Positions 9,261-17,892 of a DNA stretch of 64,000 nt are shown one piece after another. The notes beneath the pieces are model-generated. The model searched no databases. It saw only the letters and a program-made list of their open reading frames with translations, and was not told the DNA's origin. The DNA is from Acidovorax sp. 210-6 (GTDB lineage Bacteria > Pseudomonadota > Gammaproteobacteria > Burkholderiales > Burkholderiaceae_C): positions 992,001 to 1,056,000 of the forward strand of contig NZ_JAACJE010000001.1 of NCBI RefSeq assembly GCF_010020825.1, written 5' to 3'. Positions within the stretch are counted from its first letter, which is position 1. The number at the start of each line of letters is the position of its first letter. Both the position numbers and the translations under genes were made by a program.

Positions 9261-10175
9261 TCAAGTATTTGCCTGGGTGGCCATCTGCTTTTCCCGCAGG
9301 TGCACCAGGGTCTGCAGCATGCGATTGGCAGGCGTGGCGATGCCCAGCGCCTCGCCCTGGCGCACGATGTAGCCGTTGAGGTGGTCGATCTCCGTGGGCC
9401 GTCCGCGCGCCAGGTCCTGCGCGGTGGACGAAATCTGAGTGGACATGCTCGCAGCCAGCGGCAGCACTGCATCGGCCGTGCCCGCAGGCAGCGCGATGCC
9501 CTTGGCGTGGGCCACGGCCAGGCATTCCTGCACGATGTCGTCCATCATGCGAGGCACGTTCAGCCCCGGGCTGTCCACGATGGCGCCGTAGGCCAGCCCC
9601 GTGAGCGCCGAGAGCGGGTTGTACACACAGTTGAGCACCAGCTTGGCCCAGAGGGCGCCGGCCACGTTGTCCGACACCTGCACCGGAATTCCCGCTGCCG
9701 CAAAGGTCTGTGCAATGGCCTGGCTTTGCGGTGCGGGGGCAATCACCAGTTCGCCCCGGCCATGGTGGCGCACGTGGCCCGGCCCGGCCATTCCAGCGGC
9801 CACATACACCACGGCTGGCAGCACCGTGTGCGCCAGCATGGTTTGAAGGCGCTCGGCGTTGTCCACCCCATTCTGCAGGCTCAGCACCACGGCGTCCGGT
9901 GCCAGATAGGGCTTCATGGCCTGCCCGGCACTCTCGGTGTCGGTCGATTTGACGCAAAACAGCACGCACTGCGCGCCTTGCACGCCGCTGGGCTCGGTGT
10001 CGGCCTGCAGGCGTACCCGTTCCGAAAACGACAAGGTGTCCAGCAGCAATCCGTCTCGGCGCACGGCCTCGACATGGGCCGCGCGTGCCACCAGCACGAC
10101 CTCGTGCCCTGCGCGTGCAAGCATGCCGCCGTAGTAGCAGCCCACGGCGCCAGCGCCCATCACGGCAATTCTCAT
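9261..10175 (-). CDS. 2-dehydropantoate 2-reductase family protein (ApbA/PanE)
   Basis: A 304-residue NADPH-dependent reductase. The N-terminal Rossmann motif GAGAVGCYYGGML (residues 7-19) and the segment VLSLQNGVDN match ketopantoate reductases. The conserved Lys in LWAKLVLNCVYNPLSALT is the presumed catalytic residue and general acid. PanE reduces ketopantoate to pantoate in coenzyme A synthesis. Betaproteobacteria often carry several paralogues acting on other 2-ketoacids, so the family name is safer than panE. It stands alone, between the protease gene and a divergent membrane-protein gene. Confidence 0.88.
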   Translation of the reverse strand: MRIAVMGAGAVGCYYGGMLARAGHEVVLVARAAHVEAVRRDGLLLDTLSFSERVRLQADTEPSGVQGAQCVLFCVKSTDTESAGQAMKPYLAPDAVVLSLQNGVDNAERLQTMLAHTVLPAVVYVAAGMAGPGHVRHHGRGELVIAPAPQSQAIAQTFAAAGIPVQVSDNVAGALWAKLVLNCVYNPLSALTGLAYGAIVDSPGLNVPRMMDDIVQECLAVAHAKGIALPAGTADAVLPLAASMSTQISSTAQDLARGRPTEIDHLNGYIVRQGEALGIATPANRMLQTLVHLREKQMATQANT

Positions 10176-10298
10176 GGCAACGTCCTTTCAACAGCTTGTG
10201 TGTGCCTGGGCATCGTGCGCAGGCAGACATGGGGCAGTGTAGGACAAGGGTGCAACGGGTGGCACACTGTGCAAATCCTTCGCTCACAGACTTCTGCC

Positions 10299-10871
10299 GT
10301 GTCCTCCAAACCCTTGCCCGAACCCATGACCTGGACGGTGGATGTGTCCTTGCTTGGCAGTCCCGTGGTGCTGCGTCAGACGGCGGGAGTGTTTCTGGTG
10401 ACCTTTGCCGTCGTGTCGCTTTTTGCGTGTGGAATTTTCGCTGTCGAGGGCGATTGGGCAGGCATTCTTCCCACGCTGGGGGTGTTGGCGCTGGTGCATG
10501 TGGGACTGGTGTTGGGGGCGCTTGCTGTCATGGTGCTGTATTTCGGGAACCGCATTGCCATGGAATTCACGGTAGATGAGCGTGGCGTTTTTTCGCAGGT
10601 GCGCGATCGCAAGGCCCACAAGGCATCGCAGTTGGCCGTTGTTCTGGGTTTGGCAACGGGCAGATTCACGGTGGCAGGTGCGGGCATGCTGGCGCGCAGC
10701 GGCGCCAGCAGTTTTGTCCCCTGGAAGGCCGTGCAGCGGGTGCGCTGCGACGAGGCGCGCCACACCATTCATCTGGACGGTGGGTGGCGAACGCGCGCCG
10801 CCTTGTTCTGCACCCCGCAGAACTACCACCTGGCACGCACCTGGGCCTTGCGCATGTGCCCCAGCACATGA
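10299..10871 (+). CDS. Unrecognised membrane protein with PH-like C-terminal half
   Basis: About 190 residues. Two hydrophobic segments (VFLVTFAVVSLFACGIFAV and LALVHVGLVLGALAVMVLYF) sit near the N-terminus, followed by a soluble part (MEFTVDERGVFSQ ... FVPWKAVQRVRCDE) that resembles the beta-rich domain of bacterial PH-domain membrane proteins. I chose the GTG at 10299 (MSSKPLPEPMTW); the ATG at 10326 is equally possible because neither has a good ribosome-binding site. The stop overlaps the ATG of the next gene (ATGA), so the two are co-translated. Function unknown. Confidence 0.65.
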   Translation: MSSKPLPEPMTWTVDVSLLGSPVVLRQTAGVFLVTFAVVSLFACGIFAVEGDWAGILPTLGVLALVHVGLVLGALAVMVLYFGNRIAMEFTVDERGVFSQVRDRKAHKASQLAVVLGLATGRFTVAGAGMLARSGASSFVPWKAVQRVRCDEARHTIHLDGGWRTRAALFCTPQNYHLARTWALRMCPST

Positions 10872-11314
10872 AGACACGCGTGTTTCTGCTTTTGTTGGGC
10901 GCTGTGCTTGTGCTCTGGGGTGCGGGGCTTCCCATGGTGCTGTGGCTGGGTGCCGAAGCGCAGGGCACGGTCACGCAGGTGCGGCGGCAGTTGGGTGACA
11001 GGGGCGAGGCCATTCCCAATCGCTACACCTACACCATCGCCTATGAGTTTCGACTCCCCAATGGACAGATGGCGCAGGGCCATACGCAGCGGGTGGGCGA
11101 TTTTTTTGCCCCACGCGACATGGCGGTGGGCAAGCCAGTGCGCGTGCGCTATCTGCCTGGCGCACCCTGGCTGAACGAGATTCCGGCGGCTCATTGGGCG
11201 GCTGGCCTGGAGCGCGCCATCGTGACCGTGGTGGGTGCGGGACTGGTGGCGCTGGCTTTCCGGCAACCCAAGACCATGCCCGGCACAGGCCGTCGATCAC
11301 GCCGTCCTGGATGA
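10868..11314 (+). CDS. DUF3592-type membrane protein
   Basis: A 148-residue protein with an N-terminal membrane segment (VFLLLLGAVLVLWGAGLPMV), a middle beta-strand domain and a second hydrophobic segment (AIVTVVGAGLVALAF). The middle contains YTYTIAYEFRLPNGQMAQGH and VGKPVRVRYLPGAPWLNEI, which is the DUF3592 pattern (YxVxYxF...G...G..V.V.Y.P.nP). It overlaps the preceding gene by 4 bp. A basic tail (RRSRRPG) ends the protein. The role of DUF3592 proteins is not known; they may be envelope proteins. Confidence 0.75.
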   Translation: MKTRVFLLLLGAVLVLWGAGLPMVLWLGAEAQGTVTQVRRQLGDRGEAIPNRYTYTIAYEFRLPNGQMAQGHTQRVGDFFAPRDMAVGKPVRVRYLPGAPWLNEIPAAHWAAGLERAIVTVVGAGLVALAFRQPKTMPGTGRRSRRPG

Positions 11315-11388
11315 GCCTTGTCCGTTCAACGTCACGTTGACTTCTGGGGATATTGCCGGGAAGATACAAAAAGATACAAGGAGGTCGC

Positions 11389-12408
11389 ATGCGTCTAGGG
11401 AAATATATCGTTCGTGCGCTGGCATGTGGTGTGCTGGTGATCGGGGGCCTGGGGACCGTGTTTGCCCAGACCCAGGGAGGGTTCTGGGGACGACTGGCCT
11501 TCGACACTGCGGTGGGTGAGGGGGACAACCGGTTTCGGTACGGAAACTGGTATGGCCCCGGTTGGTGGGGTGGCAGCGAGCTGTCTGACCGGGTGGGCGG
11601 ATTGCCGCCGGTGGATGCGCTGGATGCCGTGGCGCAAAAGCATGACTTTGGCTACGAGCTGGCAGAGGAGCTGGGTGCCGGCAACCGGGCCCTGGAGGCC
11701 CACTACAAGGCCTTGGCCGATGTGATTGCGGTGCGGGATACGCTTGCTTTGCCCGAGGACCCCAGGCGATGGAGTCCACCTGCGAAAGACCCGGAACTGG
11801 CCCGCAAGTACCGTGAACGCATTGCGCTGGGTTTCCCGAACTACCAGCAACGATTGAATGAGCTGAAGGCGGTGGTTCCGTCGCGCATCGATCCCAGCCA
11901 CCCAGAGGCCTTGGATTCTGTGTTGGAAGGAAAGAAACCCATCGACGCAGCCGAGCTGGAAAGGCGGATGAACCAGCGGGTGCGGGCGTGGAACAAAGCC
12001 TACATGGATCGCCAGGCGCAAAGCGGCAGAGCGAATGTGCTGGATATTCCGTCTGCAACCCCCCAGCAGCCCAGGCCAGACGCCACGGCTGTGATGCTTT
12101 GTACCTGCGAGGATTGGAACAGGGACGGTTTGTACGGTGTGGTTCTCAAAGGGGAAATACTCTCGGCCAATTACGGCCCGTACGCAAAATGCATGGACTA
12201 TGCCCGCAGCCTGCGCCAATGCCGGTCTGTTCCGCAGGCAGAGCGGCCGCGCCAGCCGACTGCGTCCGGAAACAGCTGCACCTGCGAGGACTGGGACAAG
12301 GATGGGCGCTATGGAGTGGTGCTCAATGGAAAGACGGTGTTGGCGCCCAATGTGGGGTCGCACCACCAGTGCATGTCCCGCGCCCAGTCCATGCGGCAAT
12401 GTCAATAG
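11389..12408 (+). CDS. Secreted protein with phospholipase A2-like HD motif and two C-terminal Cys repeats
   Basis: A 339-residue protein with signal peptide (cleavage after about VFAQ, residue 27). Residues 51-62 (YGNWYGPGWWGG) resemble a PLA2 calcium-binding loop. Residues 71-89 (GLPPVDALDAVAQKHDFGY) carry the PLA2 active-site pattern P-x-D-x-L-D-x(5)-H-D-x(2)-Y with His85-Asp86. The form resembles the disulfide-poor PLA2 domain of parvovirus VP1 more than secreted eukaryotic enzymes. Residues about 228-339 hold two copies of a 40-residue unit, CTCEDWxxDGxYGVVL...C...R.C, with four cysteines each. A strong AAGGAGGT site precedes the ATG. Lipase activity is inferred, not shown. Confidence 0.7.
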   Translation: MRLGKYIVRALACGVLVIGGLGTVFAQTQGGFWGRLAFDTAVGEGDNRFRYGNWYGPGWWGGSELSDRVGGLPPVDALDAVAQKHDFGYELAEELGAGNRALEAHYKALADVIAVRDTLALPEDPRRWSPPAKDPELARKYRERIALGFPNYQQRLNELKAVVPSRIDPSHPEALDSVLEGKKPIDAAELERRMNQRVRAWNKAYMDRQAQSGRANVLDIPSATPQQPRPDATAVMLCTCEDWNRDGLYGVVLKGEILSANYGPYAKCMDYARSLRQCRSVPQAERPRQPTASGNSCTCEDWDKDGRYGVVLNGKTVLAPNVGSHHQCMSRAQSMRQCQ

Positions 12409-12515
12409 CACCCTGGAGCCTTGCTGGGGGTTGGCACTTGGAGCGGCCACTTTAGACTCGAAAACCCTAACCAGGGGGCACTTTTCCTGAGGGGATGTGC
12501 GCCGATAATCCCCCC

Positions 12516-15500
12516 ATGGAGCCCACCGCCAACGATCCAGTCGATCCCAGCCAGTGGAATGAAGACACCATGGCCGGGGAGCCTCTGGCCGAGTTGCCCG
12601 CCGTGGTGGAACTGCTGCGGCGGCGCTGCGGGGTGGATTTTTCTGGTTACAAGACGACCACCCTGACACGCAGGGTGCGCCACCGCATGGCGCAGGAGCA
12701 GGTGGAAACGGGCGCACAGTACCTGCAGCGCCTGGAGGCAGATGAGGTGGAGCGCCAGGCTTTGTGCGGCGACCTGTTGATCCATGTGACCGAGTTCTTC
12801 CGCGACGCGTCAGCGTTTGCGTACCTGGCCGAGGTGGTGCTGCCCGACCTGCTGCGCGGTCGCCCGGCCAGCGAAGACCTGCGCATCTGGTCGGCCGGCT
12901 GCGCCACGGGGCAGGAGGCCTACACCTTGGCCATGCTGGCGCTGGATGTGGCCGGGCGCATGGGGTTCCATGGCAACGTCAAGGTGTTTGCCACCGACCT
13001 GGGCGCCCAGGCGCTGGAGGTGGCTTCGCGCGGGCAATACGACGATGACGCGCTGGCCGCCGTACCGGAGGCGCTGCAGGGACGCTACTTCGTGCGCGAG
13101 GGGCAGGGGGCCATGCGGGTGGACGGTTCGCTGCGTCGCCATGTGGTGTTTGCCCGGCACAACCTGCTGACTGACCCGCCCTTCACGCGCATCGACCTGG
13201 CCGTATGCCGCAACCTGCTGATCTACCTGCAGCCCGAAGCACAGGTCAAGGCCTTGTCGCAGCTGCATTTTGCGCTCAGGCCGCACGGCATTCTGATGCT
13301 GGGGGCCAGCGAGACCATCGACGCGCTCGACGCCCCGGCCTTCGCCCCGCTGGACCGCAGCGCCAAGCTGTTCCGCAAGCAGGGCGTGGCGCTGGCCCGG
13401 GTGATCGACGCGCCCACCCAAGGTGCGCAGGCCGTGCCCGGCGTACCCGACGACGCCTTGGCCGATGGCAAGGATGAGCCGCCTTCGCATCTGCTGCAGG
13501 CCGAGCTGCAGGCGACCCGTGAGCGTCTGCAAGAGATGGTGGTGGAGCTGCAGGCCAGCCACGAGCGCATCGACCTGAGCAACGAGGAGCTCACCGCCTC
13601 CAACGAGGAGCTGCAAAGCGCCAACGAGGAGCTCAAGTCCGTCAACGAAGACCTGTACGCCCTCAACCGCGAACTGCACGCCAAGAACGAGGAGCTCGCC
13701 GCGCTCACGCGCGACTACGACCACCTGCTCGACAGCACCGACATCGGCACGGTGTTCCTGGATGCGCAACTGTGCCTGCGTCGCATCAGCCCTGGGGTCG
13801 AGGACTACCTGGCCCTGCGGCCCACAGACATTGGGCGGCCCGTGGCCGATATCCACTATCGGCTGGGGCCGCAAGAGGTCTTTCTGGCCGATCTGCAGCG
13901 TTGTGCGCGCACAGGTGCACGCATCGAAACCGAGGTGCGCCTGCCCAATGGGCGCTGGGTGTTCCAACGCATGCTGCCCTTCAAGGAAGAGGGCAAGAGC
14001 GACGACGGCGTGGTGCTGACCTGGACCGACATCAGCGAGGTCAAACGCATACAGCACCTTGCAGACCAGTTGGCCAGCGACCGCTCGCGCCTGATGGCCA
14101 TCATGGATGCATTGCCCGATGGGGTGTACATCACCAACCCGAGCTACGCCATTGAGTACATCAACCCTGCCATGCAGAAGGAGTTTGGCCCGGTGCAGGG
14201 GCGCAAGTGCTACGAGTACTTCCATGGCCGCCAGTCCCCTTGTGACTGGTGCAAGAACGCCGATGTGTACGCAGGCAAAACGGTGAATTGGGAATGGACC
14301 AATGCACAGGGCCAGTCCTACGAGCTGTTCGACATGCCGCTGCACAACGCCGACGGCAGCATCAGCAAGCTGGAGCTTATCCACAACGTTACGGCGCCCA
14401 TGGAGCAGCGCCGCCGCATGGAGCAGGTGGCGCGGCTGGCCCACGTGGGGCATTGGGAATGGACCGTGGCCAGCGGCGAACTGCGTTGGAGCGATGAAAC
14501 CTTTGCGTGCTTTGGTTATGCGCCGGGGGCGGTGACTCCCTCCTTCGACCTGTTTTTGCAGCATGTCGATCCGCTGGACCAGGCGCGGGTGCGTGCTGCC
14601 GTGCAAAAGTCGCTCGATGACTGCAAACCCTATGAAGTGGAGTTCCGCTTTCGGCGCGCCGATGGCCATGTGTGTGTGGGCCTGGCCATGGGGGAGGTCT
14701 CCTGCGATCCATCGGGCAAACCGGTGACCATGGCCGGTGCCATGCAGGACATCACGACGCTGCGCGACACCGAGAAGCGGTTTACAGTGGCTTTCTCGGC
14801 CAGCCCGCTGGCGGCCTCCATTGCGCGGGCCTCCGACGGCATGTTCCTGGAGGTCAACGACAAATACGAAGCTTTCTTCGGCTGGACCCGCGATGACCTG
14901 GTGGGCCACACCACGCTGGAGATCGGCCTGTGGGTCGATCTGGCTGCACGCGAGGCTTGGCTGGAAGAGCTGCGTCTGCACGGCTCGGTGCTGGATTACG
15001 AATGCCAGTGGCGCAGCAAGTCTGGCGGCATTCACCATGTCAGCATTTCGGCTGGGCTGGTGGATGTGGAAAACCAGCCCCTGGTGCTGGCCTTCATTCA
15101 GGACATCAACGAGCGCAAGGAGGCCCAGGCGCGCATCGATTTCCTGGCGCACCATGACCCACTTACCGGCCTGCCCAACCGCGTGCTGTTTCGGGATCGC
15201 TTTGAGTTGGCGATGGCATGGTCCGAGCACGCGGGCAACAAGGTGGCGTTGCTGTACCTGGATTTGGATCATTTCAAGACCATCAATGACACCCTGGGCC
15301 ACCCCGTGGGTGATCAGATGCTGCAACAAGTCGCGCAGCGCCTGCGCAGCTGCGTGCGTGACACCGACACCATCAGCCGTCAGGGCGGGGACGAATTCCT
15401 CATTGCACTGACCGGTGTGCAGGACATGGACGCCGTCAACCGCATGGCCACCCAGGTGGTGCAGGCACTGGCGCAGCCTTTCCAGATCGAGGGCCATGAA

Positions 15501-16439
15501 CTGGCCGCCAGCCTGTCGGTGGGCGTGGCGGTGTGGCCTGACGACGGAAACACCTTTGACGCCCTGCTGCAGCGAGCCGACACCGCGATGTACCAGGCCA
15601 AGGCGGCTGGGCGCAACACCTACCGCTTCTATACCGCGGCTATGAACACGCAGGCGCTGGAGCAACTCAAGCTGCGCACGGCCCTGCACTGGGCGCTGGA
15701 TCAGCGCCAGTTCGTGCTGCACTACCAGCCGCAGATCGATCTGGCCAGCGGCCAGGTGGTGGGCGTGGAGGCCTTGGTGCGCTGGCAGCGCAGCCCCGAG
15801 GAGTTGCTGCCGCCGGGGCGCTTCATCGCCACGGCCGAAGAAAGCGGGCTCATCGTGCCCATGGGTGAATGGGTGCTGCGCGAGGCCTGCGCCCAGGCGG
15901 TGCGCTGGCAGCAGGCCGGGTTGCCCGAGCTGACCATGGCGGTCAATCTTTCGGCAGTGCAGTTCCGGCGTGGCGACCTGCTGAACAGTGTGACCCAGGC
16001 GCTGGCCGATTCGGGCCTGGAGCCCTCGCGCCTGGAGCTGGAGCTGACCGAGTCCCTGTTGATCGATGACGCCGAAGAGGTGCTGGAGAAGGTGCGCCGT
16101 TTCAAGGCGCTGGGCGTGTGCCTGTCGATCGACGACTTTGGCACGGGATACTCCAGCCTGGCCTACCTCAAGCGCTTTGCGGTGGACAAGCTCAAGATCG
16201 ACCAGTCTTTTGTGCGCGACATCGTCAGCGACCCGGACGACGCCGCCATCGTGCGCGCCATCATCAGCATGGCGCGCAGCCTCAAGCTCAAGGTCATTGC
16301 CGAGGGCGTGGAAACCGCCGAGTTGGCCCGCTTTCTGCGCCTGTACCACTGCCACGAGGCGCAGGGCTTTCACTACGCCAAACCCATGCCGGCCGATGCC
16401 TTTGCGCAGTGGTTGCTCGACTACCAGGCGTCGGCGTGA
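12516..16439 (+). CDS. CheR methyltransferase-PAS-GGDEF-EAL multidomain signalling protein
   Basis: About 1307 residues. In order: a CheR methyltransferase (about 20-280; SAM motif SAGCATGQEAYT near 126, CRNLLIYL), a coiled coil of SNEELxxxNEEL repeats (about 322-402), four PAS-like modules (about 405-868), GGDEF (signature QGGDEF near 956 with an RxxD inhibitory site five residues before it) and EAL (GVEALVRW near 1085, DDFGTGYSSLAYL). Both catalytic motifs look intact, so it could make and break c-di-GMP. The usual CheB partner domain is absent. An ATG at 12495 is also possible but sits directly on its only purine run. The next gene starts 33 bp downstream. Confidence 0.88.
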   Translation: MEPTANDPVDPSQWNEDTMAGEPLAELPAVVELLRRRCGVDFSGYKTTTLTRRVRHRMAQEQVETGAQYLQRLEADEVERQALCGDLLIHVTEFFRDASAFAYLAEVVLPDLLRGRPASEDLRIWSAGCATGQEAYTLAMLALDVAGRMGFHGNVKVFATDLGAQALEVASRGQYDDDALAAVPEALQGRYFVREGQGAMRVDGSLRRHVVFARHNLLTDPPFTRIDLAVCRNLLIYLQPEAQVKALSQLHFALRPHGILMLGASETIDALDAPAFAPLDRSAKLFRKQGVALARVIDAPTQGAQAVPGVPDDALADGKDEPPSHLLQAELQATRERLQEMVVELQASHERIDLSNEELTASNEELQSANEELKSVNEDLYALNRELHAKNEELAALTRDYDHLLDSTDIGTVFLDAQLCLRRISPGVEDYLALRPTDIGRPVADIHYRLGPQEVFLADLQRCARTGARIETEVRLPNGRWVFQRMLPFKEEGKSDDGVVLTWTDISEVKRIQHLADQLASDRSRLMAIMDALPDGVYITNPSYAIEYINPAMQKEFGPVQGRKCYEYFHGRQSPCDWCKNADVYAGKTVNWEWTNAQGQSYELFDMPLHNADGSISKLELIHNVTAPMEQRRRMEQVARLAHVGHWEWTVASGELRWSDETFACFGYAPGAVTPSFDLFLQHVDPLDQARVRAAVQKSLDDCKPYEVEFRFRRADGHVCVGLAMGEVSCDPSGKPVTMAGAMQDITTLRDTEKRFTVAFSASPLAASIARASDGMFLEVNDKYEAFFGWTRDDLVGHTTLEIGLWVDLAAREAWLEELRLHGSVLDYECQWRSKSGGIHHVSISAGLVDVENQPLVLAFIQDINERKEAQARIDFLAHHDPLTGLPNRVLFRDRFELAMAWSEHAGNKVALLYLDLDHFKTINDTLGHPVGDQMLQQVAQRLRSCVRDTDTISRQGGDEFLIALTGVQDMDAVNRMATQVVQALAQPFQIEGHELAASLSVGVAVWPDDGNTFDALLQRADTAMYQAKAAGRNTYRFYTAAMNTQALEQLKLRTALHWALDQRQFVLHYQPQIDLASGQVVGVEALVRWQRSPEELLPPGRFIATAEESGLIVPMGEWVLREACAQAVRWQQAGLPELTMAVNLSAVQFRRGDLLNSVTQALADSGLEPSRLELELTESLLIDDAEEVLEKVRRFKALGVCLSIDDFGTGYSSLAYLKRFAVDKLKIDQSFVRDIVSDPDDAAIVRAIISMARSLKLKVIAEGVETAELARFLRLYHCHEAQGFHYAKPMPADAFAQWLLDYQASA

Positions 16440-16472
16440 TGGCGCGCGCTGTTCTCTTCTTTTGATTGTTTC

Positions 16473-17429
16473 ATGGCTACCAAGAACGCTTCGTCCGAAT
16501 TTCGCATCCTCTCGCTCAGTGGCGGTGGCTACCTGGGGCTGTACACCGCCGTGGTGCTGGCCGACCTGGAAGCACGCGTCGGTGAACCCCTGGGGCGGCG
16601 CTTTGACCTGATTGCCGGCACTTCGGTGGGCGGCTTGCTGGGGCTGGCGCTGGCCTATGAAGTGCCCATGGCACAGATCGTCAAGCTGTTTGTGGAAAAG
16701 GGCGAAGACATCTTCTCGGCGCGCAAGCTGCCCAGCGGCGCCGTCACGCGCTTGCTGGATCTGACGCGTTCGGTGCTGGGCCCCAAGTACACCGGCGAGA
16801 CCTTGCGCCAGGAGCTGACGCGCCACCTGGGTGAGCGCACGCTGGGCGATGCCCTGCACGCGGTGGTGATTCCTGCCGTCGATGTGTCACGCTGCGCCAC
16901 CAAGGTCTTCAAGACCCCGCATGCCGATACCTCGCTGGGCGACGAGGACGTGCGCGCCGTCGATGTGGCCATGGCCACCAGCGCCGCACCGGCTTACTTT
17001 CCCAGCGTGCAGATCGGCCACACCCTGTACGCCGACGGCGGCCTGTTTGCCATGGCGCCCGACCAGGTGGCACTGCACGAAGCCGAGCTGTTCATGGGCG
17101 CCAAGCCCTCGCGCGTGCGCATGCTCTCGGTGGGAACGGCGGCCATGGGCTACCGCCCGGCCGACCAGATCGAGGCGGACGCAGGCGCTGTGGGCTGGCT
17201 CAATGACGGGCGCCTGATCCTGACCATGATCTCCGTGCAGCAGCAGCATGTGGTCGCAGTGATGGAAGACCGTCTGGAGGATCGCTACATGCGCATCGAC
17301 GCCCCCTGGCCGGCCCGCGCCGGTTTGGGCATCGACATTGCCACCCGCTCGGCCGCACTCACCCTGACGGCCCTGGGCCGCGAGACGGTGGCACAACTCG
17401 ATGCCCAGCGCATTCGTGCGTTTCTATGA
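16473..17429 (+). CDS. Patatin-like phospholipase (CapV-like)
   Basis: A 318-residue patatin-fold lipase. The oxyanion glycines are in LSLSGGGYLGLYTA, the nucleophile is Ser in IAGTSVGGLLG, and the second residue of the dyad is Asp in YADGGLFAMAPD. The opening FRILSLSGGG and overall length fit CapV, the cyclic-dinucleotide-activated phospholipase of CBASS, but no CD-NTase, E1/E2 or Cap4-type gene lies nearby. No signal peptide is seen, so it probably acts on the inner membrane from the cytoplasm. It follows the GGDEF/EAL gene by 33 bp, presumably in the same transcript. A housekeeping lipid role is the alternative. Confidence 0.82.
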   Translation: MATKNASSEFRILSLSGGGYLGLYTAVVLADLEARVGEPLGRRFDLIAGTSVGGLLGLALAYEVPMAQIVKLFVEKGEDIFSARKLPSGAVTRLLDLTRSVLGPKYTGETLRQELTRHLGERTLGDALHAVVIPAVDVSRCATKVFKTPHADTSLGDEDVRAVDVAMATSAAPAYFPSVQIGHTLYADGGLFAMAPDQVALHEAELFMGAKPSRVRMLSVGTAAMGYRPADQIEADAGAVGWLNDGRLILTMISVQQQHVVAVMEDRLEDRYMRIDAPWPARAGLGIDIATRSAALTLTALGRETVAQLDAQRIRAFL

Positions 17430-17430
17430 G

Positions 17431-17492
17431 CCTTTTTGGCGGTTGGCGCTTAATTCATAAGCGTGAGTAGCTATAAAAATAATAGCGCAAAG
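17431..17492 (+). repeat. Intergenic palindromic element, copy 3
   Basis: The stretch contains ggcgcttaattcataagcg and then agctataaaaataatagc, matching the other dispersed copies. It lies downstream of the patatin gene and may separate it from the two small genes that follow. Confidence 0.7.
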
Positions 17493-17577
17493 CGCCAATG
17501 TGGGCGCGGCGGTACCCTTTACTTTTGCCGACAATTGCAGGACGATGGTTCGTATTGCAGCGCAACGGAGGCAAAAC

Positions 17578-17877
17578 ATGGACGCCATCGCACGCAACCC
17601 ACAACCCGACAATCGCTTTGCCGCACCCCAGGCTGCGGCGGCAGTCAACGCCAGTGCGGCCTACAACCGCAACGCCACGGCGCAGAACGAGCCCGCCGCC
17701 GAGCCTGACAACGAAACCACCGTCACCCTGAGTCCACGCGCCCAGGCTCTGGCACAACAGGCGCAGGCAGCATCTTCATCCAATGGGCCGGACGCCGCTG
17801 CCGAGGCAGAACGCAACAGCAGCGAGCAGCGCTCCCAGCTCAATGCCCAGGTACGCCGAGCGTATCTGTCCGAGTAA
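17578..17877 (+). CDS. Small hydrophilic protein of unknown function, first of a pair
   Basis: A 99-residue protein rich in Ala, Gln, Asn and Ser, with no membrane segment or signal peptide. The central TVTLSPRAQALAQQAQAA resembles the low-complexity termini of small flagellar or secreted-system proteins, which is only a weak hint. The ATG at 17578 has a GGAGG six bases upstream. Longer starts at 17500 and 17545 lack such a site. The C-terminal helix (EQRSQLNAQVRRAYLSE) is charged. The second small gene follows 15 bp later. I do not recognise the family. Confidence 0.6.
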   Translation: MDAIARNPQPDNRFAAPQAAAAVNASAAYNRNATAQNEPAAEPDNETTVTLSPRAQALAQQAQAASSSNGPDAAAEAERNSSEQRSQLNAQVRRAYLSE

Positions 17878-17892
17878 GGCCGGGAGACCATC

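Noticed and set aside
9120-10298. Long upstream extension of the membrane protein at 10299
   Set aside because: It is antisense to the conserved reductase gene and lacks family features.
12810-16859. A 1349-codon antisense frame opposite the CheR-GGDEF-EAL gene
   Set aside because: It is a by-product of strong third-position GC bias on the real gene; it has no recognisable motif and long Gln/His/Arg-rich stretches.
16473-17429. Complete CBASS operon
   Set aside because: Only the patatin is present; no CD-NTase, E1/E2, HORMA or TRIP13 gene lies within several kb.
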